DNA of 64,000 bases from Apricaphanius iberus (Eukaryota > Chordata > Actinopteri > Cyprinodontiformes > Aphaniidae). Made by a program: the position numbers and the translations under genes. Below, one piece after another: positions 13,301 to 25,300 of this stretch. Positions within the stretch are counted from its first letter, which is position 1; each line of letters opens with the position of its first letter. The stretch lies in the NCBI GenBank assembly GCA_028564705.1, contig JAPXFQ010002822.1:124001-188000 (forward strand), written 5' to 3'. The notes under the pieces were generated by a model. The model was not told where the DNA came from. It did no database searches and was given only the letters and a program-made list of their open reading frames with translations.

Positions 13301-16300
13301 TATTGTTGGAGAGAAGATTTCTCAGTCATTTCTAAATGTTTTAGAAAAAAAAAGTTTGATACCAATACATCTAACTTAATAAATGTTCACAATTTAGCCA
13401 TTGACCTATGTGCTGAAGAAAAACATGATTGTCAACAAGTCTGCGTCTACTCGGGCCCGGGCGTCTTCACCTGCGACTGCAACAAAGGATACAGACTCAA
13501 CGTGGACGAGAAGACCTGCTCACGTTAGTCCGTCCCTCATGAAAATACACAAGTACACAGGCACTTTTACACATAGATTTTTCTAAGGATAAATAATCCA
13601 ACACCAAAGGTAAAATTCCTCATCTATTTTAGTGTTTATTAAGTTTACAGTTTCTTGGTCCAGATTTATTTAAAATTTAATATGAAATTTTGTGCTACTG
13701 TATACCTAATTTTTGACTGTTTATCTATACTTATCTAAGCGTTACAAAAACCTACTATTGCTGCCTTAACAATAGCAGTATTAACAATTGGTAAATCCAA
13801 ATATTCACAATTTATAGAAATAACTAGCTAAACCTTTGACCTGCGTCATTTGGTGATTAGCCTCACTATCTTCATCACCAACATTGAAATTTTTCTCAAA
13901 CACGAAGAAAGCTGTCTGCGGGGACAATAACCCTTCAGACATGAAGTCTATCAGTGAAGTCAAAAATTAATTAATAAATGAATAAGTCCTGTCTTGCAAG
14001 TGAGAAAGATAGAGAATTTTTTGCTATTGTTTGAAAAGAGGTTTTATACTTAGAAGTGAAACTGCCAAATGAAAAAAAAAAAATCCACACATATACCACT
14101 TATTTTATTTATTAGATCCAGCAAGTAATTCATACATCTTTTTAGGATAGCAAGGCTAAAGAAAAACGAGTATAATTGACACAATTTTTGTAATTTAGCA
14201 ATTGACCTGTGCGCGGAGGAAAAACATGACTGTCAACAAATCTGTGTCTACTCGGGCCCCGGTATCTTCGCCTGCGACTGCAACGAGGGATACAGACTCA
14301 ACGTGGACGAGAAGACCTGCTCACGTTAGTTGAGCCACATAAATTTTGACCTATACAAAATGGTTTATCAACCCGGCTAATAACGTAATTGTTACAAAGA
14401 AGGCAATAGATTTTTGATGCTGTCAATATTTGTAAAAAAGATAATCAAATTGGAAAAGCTGTGTGTGGAAAAAGTCCCCCTCCCCTCTTTTCATTGGATT
14501 TAAGAAGATAAATAGGAGCTGCTTCTTTCTGATAAAATCTTTCAGTAAGTGTGACTCATCAATACTGGCAACGGTTTTGAAAAGTCATCCCTGCAGTTGA
14601 AGATTTCAAGAGCTACATGTCAAATTCAGCTGAACACAGCATGTTAAATGTTAGTTATTGGCAATATAATAGCTAAATAGTTGAACAAGTATAGAAACCA
14701 GAGTATAAATATTTGCCCCTAATTTACTGCACCGTGTTTCGAGGAAACCAAATAGGACGTATATGCATAAATACCCAATACCAGCTTTGACCAGTAATGA
14801 TTTGGGCTTGTTTTGCAGGAACAGAACCTGGGGCATATTGCAGTCTTAGGGTAGACCATTAACTCATCTGTATACCAAAGTATTCATCTGTCTGACAACT
14901 AAAGCTTGCCACAAACTGTGTTAACAAAAACAGGTCAGTCTGGTGGTTTATTTGAGTTTCATAGACAGCTCTTCAGTTGGATTCATGTGTTTTTTATAAA
15001 TAATGACAGTGTGGAATTTATTGTCTTTTTTATACCAGGCGATGTTAACAATGTATTAAACCCTTAGACATAAAGACATACTTATTTTACTCTGTTACAG
15101 TAAAAAAATGTTGCGCTTGAAAAATACAAGTACAACATTGCCAGATATATTAATTTCATTTTGGTAGAAAACTGTTTGGTTAGTTTTTAATCTATATATT
15201 TTTCCAACAGTAAAAAGATGAAAACCAACAAGATTAACTAATTTAATGTGTGTAATTTAGCCATTGACCTGTGTGCTGAGGGAAAACATGACTGTGAACA
15301 AGTGTGCGTCTACTCGGGCCCGGGCGTCTTCACCTGCGACTGCAACAAAGGATACAGACTCAACAGGGATGAGAAGACCTGCTCACGTTAGTTCAGCCCT
15401 CACAAAAATACACAAACATGCAGATATTTGTAGAATTACACAAATCTTACAATGTAATCAGTTTTCTATGTTACATAGCAATATTGAACAAGAGTGAAAA
15501 TACTTTAGCTTAGTTTTCCTTTTGTAAGATCTGGTATTAGACTACTGCCTAGACTTTGTGGCTGAGTCTAAAGGCTTAAACACTAATCAGGAAACCTTTT
15601 AGACATGATATTTATACTGTCTGACAACAGACCTCATCCCAACTGTTCAAATAATTCAGACCCACAAACTTACAATTTGGATGAGAAGGCATCTTCTCCC
15701 CAATGCCCCCCTAACAGGATAAGTTAATTAAAGACAGCAATTGCTGTAGTAGCAAGCCTTAAATAATGACACCAGTGTTGTTGCCAACTCACTAAAAATC
15801 TAAAACCATGGTTTGTCTCTTGAGATAAACTAATTATTTAGAAAAATATCTGTGCATCTTTCCAATGATGTGGTCCATAACTCTTTATTAATTAAATAAA
15901 AACACTGCATGCTTCTTAATTGACATGTTTTATAAGTATTAGAATTAAATCACAGTACATTATTTTGCATGAACATCAAAAAATATAAACTTATTCTTTA
16001 TGCAGATGTCTTCTCCTTCAAGTTGAAATTCTAAGACTTCCACAAATCTTTTAATCCATGTCATTAGGTGGATTTGTAGGAATAATTTTTCTTATTAACA
16101 CAACTATATGAATAGATAAATAAATTACTAACAACATGTCTCCATTTGCCTGGAGGCAGATCAAGCCTTATGCAAGGGACTAAACTTTGAAGACCGTCTG
16201 TGTTATGTTAATCTATAAATGAATGCTTGGCTTTTTAATAATAAAAAAATACTTGTAAGTTAGAAACTTCCGTATGATTTTTTTTTCTTTTGAACTACAA

Positions 16301-19300
16301 AACATTTCAAAGTAATTAGTAAATGTTGAAGCAAAGGTTAATAATCAACAACTTTAACTCAATGACTGTGTGCAATTTAGCCATTGACCTGTGCGCTGAG
16401 GGAAAACATGACTGTCAACAAATGTGTGTCTACATGGGCCCGGGCGTCTTCACCTGTGACTGCAACGAGGGATACAGACTCAACGTGGATGAGAAGACCT
16501 GTTCACGTTAGTTGGGACATCACAGAAATACACACATGTACAGACATATTTATATATAGAGAGATCCAATGACACATCATTCCCTTTGTTGATTGTGCCT
16601 GAAAACAAAGTTGTAGTTTATGTCCATTTTCCTTTTTTTTTTATTGTAAAGTATTAAAAATACCTGGTGCTGCTTCCAATATTTTTATGCAACAATCAAA
16701 AAGAATGTTAGGACATTTTTTTATACATCATGTTTATATCATCCAAAATTATGTTTCATCGGCTGTTATCCCTTTATGGTGCAGATATAAAAGCGTATCA
16801 CCCTAAATATCAGGAGTTATATTGAACTTCTTGTAGCCCCACTGGATAGGTTTTGTTAATGTAAGTCATTGGCCTTTTAGTGTAAAATGACTAAAGATGT
16901 AATTTCATTATGCAGGTAAAGATAAGCTTTTAAAAGTATATTTCAAATTCTTGGATTTTGATGAAAAAATTATTTTTTATTATTGAAACGCGTATAATGT
17001 GCAACATCAATAACCTCCACAATTGACATCATAGATCTTTACCCTTACATAAAATCGGCAAAGATATTAGATGAAATGACAGTAAATAAAAAGTCATACT
17101 TTATGCAAATTGTGTTACTTGTCATTCAAGAGAAAAGTGCAACTCTTCGAAAATCATTTAATACCATCAAGTATTTTTTAGCAATGTCAATTAATAGTGT
17201 GACAAATTAGTGGGAGTTCTTGGAATACTAATCCTAATTTTTGCCATTGGTTTTATTACCCTAATTTACCACTTAAATAACAAAATGAGTTATCCCAAAC
17301 CTTGTTCCTCTTGGCCCACTCCCCTGCTCGAATTCAAGTAGTTTTTTAGCATGCCATCAAATCCTGCAGAAAATTATTAAAGCTGCAGTCCGGAGAATTT
17401 ATTTATTCATCAAAGTTTTATAAATCTTTAAAATTAAATTGGGTTTAGTACTATGTTAAAAGGCTAGTGCTCCACACTATGTTCCACTGTTGTTTTTTAA
17501 GTGCTGCCTTCCTCCCACACATCCCTATACATTTCAAACTGACCACTGTGTTTTTTTAGCCAATATAATTCAGGTTTCTGCCTTTTCGGCTGTCAGGCAA
17601 CTTATACGCGCATTATGCAAACCTGTGATTATGGGGTCGCACAAACAGACAGGTCCTGTTTACAGTCGCCATATTGGAAGAGCGCGTCAATCATGGAGAA
17701 GTTGCTGACCTCTGAAATGTCTGTGGCATAATACAATTGGGTGATGCTCAATAGTGCTTGCTGCTTTCCTCTTTGACCCTCTGTGGCGACACAGGGGATG
17801 CACAATTGTTGAGGTGGGGCTAGAAGCGGAGGTAGGGGGAAGTTTAGGGAGGGGTCTTCATACACTGGATTCTAAAAATCTATCTGTCCTTGAAATACTC
17901 CAGACAGCAGCTTTAATAACTTAATCCAAAAAAAAAAGATTTTTTTTTTAATTAGCATGAGGTACCACCTAAAACATACCAGACAGTAAGGATTCAGGAT
18001 TTCTGGTTTGAATGGATATACAATCTCTAAGTGAAATTTTGTCTGTAGCCATATTCCCCAGAGTTCGATAAGTGAGAAAAAACATTTTGTAAACAGCACA
18101 GTAATTCCAATCTGGCAGCAGTCTGTTTGTTTAATGAATTGTAACCACTAGCATTTGCAAAAGTCACAAAAACTTACTCAATAATCTTAATTATTCCTGG
18201 TGACCTCAATAGTCATATCAATTCCAGATTGAAGTAGCAAGTAATGCAATTCAATTACAGGAGCTAATTTAGATTTGGGACTATATTACAACAACTGCTG
18301 TAAACAGCTTCTGCATGGCGCAATGACATAGCGGATGCAAAAGCAACCTAGAAGGAATTTACACTACAGTGTAAAATGTATTAAATGTCATGCAGTAAAG
18401 GTGACAATGTCAGCCAAATATAAAAATTATAGTGATTTATAATAGCTCAGCAAAACCAAAAGTTAGTAAAACGTTACTTACAGCCACGGATGATGCACTT
18501 CCTTCAGAATTTGTACAGTACATAAATTTGTACAGGTGCAGTACTGCATCATTCTGGCAGAAAATATCATTTTTTTCATGTAATCTAGTGAGAAGAACCG
18601 GATTGATTTGATTGATACATTTTCTCCATGGGTGCTGTTAGAGGATTTCCCAGGGCAGCAAACTATTGTCTTCTTCGTCCCACATTAGATAGAGTTCTGT
18701 GAAACATCCTGTTGCTTTATGTCTTCGGCTTGTTTTCACAACTCTTTGCTACACAAGCAAGAATTTCCTTGCATTAGAATTATAGCCAGACTATGGGAGA
18801 AAAACTCAGTGCAGCTCATGCATTTGTGTTTACAGAATTAGGTGGCTTTAGGCTGTGCTGCGTTACATCATTGCGGCAACATCTTAAAGCGATGCTTTGT
18901 CGTAATGGAGATCCAAGTCAAAATCTGGTAAATCATGTAATTCCTTTTGGTAATTTATTATTTTCATTTGCAGCTGATATGATTTGTGAGCATACCATTG
19001 AGGCGAAAGTGGCACAGGAGTTGGGAGTTCGTCTTGTAATCAGAAGGTTGTCAGTTCGAGTTCCGACGGTCTCGGTTGTCATGTCCTTGGGCAAGACACT
19101 TCACCCGTTGCCTACTGGTGGTGGTCAGAGGGCCCGGTGGTGCCAGTGTCCAGCAGCCTCCCCTCTGTCAGTGCGTCCCAGGGCAGCTGTGGCTACAACG
19201 TAGCTTGCCACCAATATGTGTGTGTGTGTGAATGGGTGGATGACTGAATGTAGTGCACACACGTCAAATTCAAGGCCCGGGGGCCAAATCCGGCCCTCCA

Positions 19301-22300
19301 TGGCCATTTATGTGCCCTCTAAACACTAAAGCAACCTATAGATAGAATATTTAAGATCTATTTTTGTGCATCCCAATACAGTTTTATCAGTAAAATAAAA
19401 TCAGAGTTTATTTGAACAGTCCTAAATCACATTATGTAATGATGTTCAGTATTATTAGATTTTAAGACGTACTTTTGGATTGCGGAGGCTGATTTTAACG
19501 GTTTATTATACTTATATCAATACTTTCTGCCACAACCGGCCCTTTAAGGATATTCATCAGCTTGATGTGGCCCCAAAATGGAAATAAGTTTGACACCGCT
19601 GATGTAGTGTAAAGCGCTATACAAATACAGGCGATTTACTAGGAATTATTAGGATCATTATGGGTTAATTTTCAATACCTTTGCACACAAAATGCTAGAT
19701 GTTACCATTCACTTACATTGTTTTTTTTATAAATTAAAATAGACTGCTGCCAGATTGAGAGAATCACTTATCTAACTCTGGGGAATATGGGAACAGACTG
19801 AATTTTACTTAAGGGTGGAAAATTATCTTAAGTCACCAATAAAATGACTTGGTTTGCTCCAAAAAGAACAAAATGTGAGATGAGACATTTAAATAAAAAT
19901 AGCTTTAAACAAATGCTAATATCTTAAAAATGGCATTGGCTTAGTGTAGTTGATGAAGAATGCTTTACTAACTCTACAGTCCTCTTTTGCTTGCTGTTAT
20001 TTGCTCGGAAAAAAGCCATATTACACTAACAAAAAACACTCAACAAGCATTTTTTTAAATGTCCTTTTCTTTTTTGACATTTTAATGTCCTAATTAGTTG
20101 TTTGGTTGTTTTCTTTCCTGAGTTATTATTGGAACTGATCTTAAACATAGAAAATCTTGACCTTCATAAGTCTAACTAAGTTATCCTCTTCTTTTGTTGT
20201 TTGATCCGTTCTTGTTTTTTCAGTTTTTTCTAAACAAGCATCATATATAGCATAGAGCTCAAATATGATGCTTGTTTTTTTTTATGCAAATTTTACAAAT
20301 ACAAGTGTTATTAGTTATTTGTTTTTACATGTTTATTGATGTATTTACTTTATCAGAACAAAGAAAAACTAAACACACAATTTTTCTGGGAAATATAGAT
20401 GGAATTTAACTAATTTACTGTGTGTAATTTAGCCATTGACCTCTGTGCTGAGGGAACACATGGCTGTGAACAGGTCTGCGTCTACTCGGGCCCAGGTATC
20501 TTCACCTGTGACTGCAACGAGGGATACAGACTCAACAGGGACAAGAAGACCTGCTCACGTTAGTCTCGCCCTAACGAAAATACACACATCCACAGTCAAA
20601 TGCACATATTTACAGAAATATAAGTATTATGGCTGTTTTATCTGCCTGACAACAGAGTTGAAATTAATTGTTTTGTTTTTTGTTTTGTTTTTTCTTTTCT
20701 TGTTTAACTATTTGCTGCTGTTGCAAGCTTAAGTATTCCTGTTTAGGAGCTCAAATTTGTTAATTTGGTCTGAAATCTGCTTTCTCACTACTCTTTTAAA
20801 TATGATCAATTTGATTGGCTAAAGCACCAGGAAATCAGAACACCCTGAATAAAATTACCAAACTAATCAAAACATAGATAAATAAATATGATTAGTAGGG
20901 ACAAGTTTTGTTGTTAGTTTGTTTGGCTTATTAACCTGCCCAACAACATGCCAAATAACAGCTTAGAAAAACAAAGGCAGGGTTTTAGTTAGAACATATA
21001 TACAACACAATATTATGTACCATTGTAAATAAAATAAAAATATATATATTGGAGTAAACTTCTGACCAAAAAAACTTGGAAATTCAGTTTTTCGATTAAA
21101 CAATGTCAGACATATCTTATTTTAGATATTGAAAATGTATCCCTTTAATCATTGAAATTTCTTAGTCTTTTCTCGCAAATTTTGTTTTGACCTTTGTGAC
21201 AGAGAATTTCCAAGATTTTATTCTTCCTGGAAAATATGTGCAATTAATATCAGAAATCAGAGTGTTTTTCCTGTAATTTTAGTACTTTTTGACATCAGAG
21301 AACTTTCTAGGTTTTTTTTTTTTTTTTTGAAACTATGAAACTTTAGTCTCAGAGTTTTTGAGTTTTTCTGGCGGAAATTTACTCAAAAATATTTGTCTTT
21401 TGTTTACAATGGCCCTAATATTCTGTCATACATATACTTACTCTTACTGTACGTCCACACCAAAAGCGAATTAAGCAAGCGGCGAGTCAGGTGTATATAT
21501 TATGTCAATGGAGGAGCGCGTTGATGCGCGGCAAGGGGTCCCGCTTCAAATCAGAAGCAGATCTGCGTCACGAAAAAGCTTTTCTGCCTGTTTCACGGGA
21601 GGATTTGTACATATGAGGCATTTGCAGCGCGTCAAAAAGTCTGCTCAAGTTGAAAATCTCTGAACTCCAGCTTCAATTCGCGCCGCGTAAACCAATCAGG
21701 TGACAGAGTTTCAGTGATTCTGTGACTGTCATGGAGTCACAGCCTCAGCAGGACATGGAGGAAAAACTGATCAACATCTTGGCTAATCACCCCAAGCTAC
21801 ATGACACAAGCTGTTTTCAATACAGAGACAGGAAGAAAAAATATATATAAATAGTTTAAACTATTTAGACACGAATGCTCTTAAGAGGTTTGTGGGTGGC
21901 TCTTAAAAAAGCCATTGTTGCTGTAAAAGCACCTCTCGGCCTAGAAGTCAGCCATGAAATGGCCTCCTCACCTGGTTTCCTGGTAGCAGCTCCCACACCA
22001 CGTCCCACGCTGCTCAAATATTATAAACTTTTACGAGCCGCAAACAGATGGACAGCTGCTCAGAAATGTAGTTGGTGTGTCGGCAGGTGAAGCTTGGGCC
22101 TTCCCGGCACAAACTGGGCGAGCAGGTCATGTTCTCCAGGCGGCGAGGAGCCGGTGTTTATGAGAGGGTGTCCGCTGGTGTTTATGGATCCCTCCGCCGT
22201 AGCCAGATTGTATCTGTAGCTCACCAAACCCCCAGTGCAGCGGTTCCCGGTCTACCGGAGGCCAGGCCGAACATGTAATCCACTCTGTCCTCCGTCAGGC

Positions 22301-25300
22301 GGAGACCATAATCCATAATCCACTGGCAGCTGCACTCTAGCCCCAGCTCCGCTGAAGCCCGGGCCGAACACGCTGTCCTCCATCAGCTCGGTCCATAATC
22401 CACCGGCAACTGCAGTCGTTTGCGCGTGAAAATACCATATTTGAAGCGCCTCCAGTTCGATTTGTACACGCTTCATGGTGCGAATGTTCAAGCTGGGGGC
22501 ATGTGGCGCGTTTTGACGCTTTTGGTGTGGACACAGCTAGAGTTTCCATATTTAATCAAGCCACTGTTTTATAAACCTAAACATAAGTTTAGTTTTGTCA
22601 TCTTGGTAGAAAACTCTTTACATCGCAAAATCTCCAGTTTTCTTCTGCCTCCTATCATTTTGTTTATCTAAACTTCACTATTCATTAAAAAAGAAAGGAC
22701 CTAAAACTCTCCTTTTTCACTTATTGATCTTGTTCCCTCTTGCTACATATCATTATTTAATTGTTCTGTTTTATTCTATGTTTCAATAGACAAATGTGTC
22801 ATATACTGTATATTTGTTCAAGAAAAAGTTTCAATTAACATGAAACTAAAACAAATAATTGTGTCTAATTTTAGCCATTGACCTCTGTGCTGAGGGTAAA
22901 CACGACTGTGAGCAAGTCTGTGTGAACATGGGCCCAGGGATCTTCACCTGTGAATGCAACAAAGGATACAGACTCAATGAAGATGAGAAGAGCTGCTCAG
23001 GTTGGCAAGGCCCTCAAAAACATACACAAATATGCTGTCTTTGACTTTGAGCACCATCTGGACCAACGCTCTGCATCCAGCAGGGGGCATTATAAATGAG
23101 CAGGGTACCAGACCGGGTAGCGCTTCTATGGGGAGAAAAAACACTGAGAGAAAACTGGGTTAACAATTGCAGTTACATTAGGAAAAAATATATCTGGAGA
23201 GTAGTAGAAAAGAAAAGTAGAAGGATGTGTTAGGGTCAATTGAGTCTGAAAAAGGATTTTTTTTCCCCCCTAATTCTTAAGTCTATTAGCAATGTACAGT
23301 GTGAGGGAGATGGAGTTGAGGAGGGCTGCCGGTGTGGGACAAAAAAGTATTTGGAAGCCACCTACACCAGGTCATTAACCGGTTCCCTTTGTGTAGTTCT
23401 GGGCTATTTTCCTCTAGAGCGTGTGTACCCCATGCGTTGAGATATGAATGGAGCCCTAGGTTGAAGGAGATTATCTTGTATTTATTCAATTTTCTAATAA
23501 TTGCTTCAACAGTTTCTTTTTCTTTTCACCAAGCTGCTTACCTATTTGTAGATTTGCTCATCCCAGTCTTATGCAGGTGTACAATCTTGTCCCTGGTGTC
23601 CTTAAAGAGCTCTCTGGTCTTGGGCATAGTGGAGGTTGGAGTCTGACTGTTTGAGTGTGTGGACATGTGTTTTTTGTACGGATAGTGACTTCAAAATATT
23701 GGCAGTAATACAGGTAACAAGTGAAGAACAGAAGAGCTTTTTAAATAAGTAGTAACTGTTCTGTGAGGGCCAGAATTATTGCTTGTTTGTAGATACAAAA
23801 TACTTATTTCCTTCACCCTCGTGTAAATAAATTCTTTAATAGCCATACATTGGGATTTAACAATGGGTTTAACTATGATGAAAAGAAAGAAATAACTCAT
23901 CTTTTTAATTGGGAAAACTTGAAAAATCGGTGTGCCAAATACTTTTTTTATCTTATGAGAAATAATTTGCCACATTTTATCAATTAAAACTGGGGGGAGG
24001 GGACCCTGAAGCTGGGTCACACCAGAGCTTGCATTTGGAAGAGAGCCAATCAAACTCAGGGTGAGGTTGGTTTTTAATGATTTTGTGTTAAACATCTTGT
24101 CTGATTGTTACATATGAATGTTAATATTTTTTCAGGTGGTTCAATGATCTTAGAGCACACTGTGACAATGTTATGTAGGTAGTTTTTGTGCATGCTAATG
24201 GTGTGGAATCAGTAGGTAATAGAGGGCAAAATAACACCAAGGAGTTGTGTTTTTCCTTACTCCAAAGGAATTAAGCATCCTAAAGAGAGATTTCCTCAGC
24301 TGGTACTTCCTGAGAATATATTCTGTGTTTGAGGAGAATTTCAGCAGGTAGTTTTCCGTAGATAATTTTACTTATCAGGCAGATCCACTGCTCTACGACA
24401 GATGGTAGTGATGAAAGCTGCAACCAGTACACTCTGCTTGATGGAAAAGGTCTCCACAATGTTCTTGGTTTTGCTGACATTCAATCATAGTGTCTTGGTT
24501 CACTCCAACCCTAACATACAAAGAAAATGATAATGCAAAATTGTTGCTTTTAACCAACTGTGTATGTCTGTTCTTCTAGTCATTGACCTGTGTGCTGAGG
24601 GGAAGCATGACTGTGAACAGATCTGTATAAGTGCACCAGGTGTATTCACATGCGACTGTAACAAAGGATTTAAACTCAACAGGGACAAGAGGACTTGTAC
24701 AAGTCAGTGAATCCCTTTTTTCATGTGTTATTTCTGCATTCACTAATTAAGATGTATTTATGGACCACCAATGTTGGGGAGAAGAATGCTGTGAATAATG
24801 AATACCTGCTTTAAAATGTATTTTGGAACGTATTCCGTTACTTTGCTGAATCCTGGTACTGTTTTCTAACTACTTTATTAACGTTTATTATTATTACAAA
24901 ATGCGCTAGTAGCTACTCCTGCAGGAAAACAGAGGGCATATTAATACTAAACATTATGTACTGACTGGGAAAAAATAAAGTATTTCATTATTTTTGGCAC
25001 AACACTGCTACCTCTCAGTACCAAAAACCAACCAAAGAAACCGGTTTTTAACAGTAATATCTCTTTACGTTTTATTAGATTGTATTGGCCAGCCGGATGA
25101 TTTGTGTTTCAAGTTTGCTGTTGACATTGTTGATGTGTAGCTTAGCTTCTTGAGACCCGCCAGCAAAGTTTACACAAAAATTTAGCAAGGTTCCCACCTG
25201 GATCATCACTAACCTTTGCAAAAATATTTTAGGTGGTAATACAAATATGCCGCTTTATTATTGATACCGAATTATAGCTGCTCCAGCAAATCACTGGAGT

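Larger units (their letters stand above)
18010..19840. mobile_element. MITE with about 130-bp inverted ends, split by later insertions
   Basis: Positions about 18010-18130 and 19690-19840 are near reverse complements: both contain the CCATATTCCCCAGAGTT and AATCTGGCAGCAGTCT segments. They look like the two ends of one foldback-type element of the same family as 33712-34045. The interior holds a SINE, which in turn holds a hAT-type MITE. The outer ends are approximate. Confidence 0.55.

Noticed and set aside
18990..19110. Functional tRNA genes at SINE heads (also 51590, 52330, 61125)
   Set aside because: Only box A and box B-like stretches are present; no cloverleaf could be drawn, and each is followed by a SINE body.
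18793..19203. 136-codon open frame
   Set aside because: Its second half is SINE sequence and its first half resembles nothing known.
11453..20732. Open frames reading [20 protein letters not shown] and similar at several places
   Set aside because: These are the +1 frame of the EGF exons. They recur only because the exons themselves are repeated, and they run on into introns.
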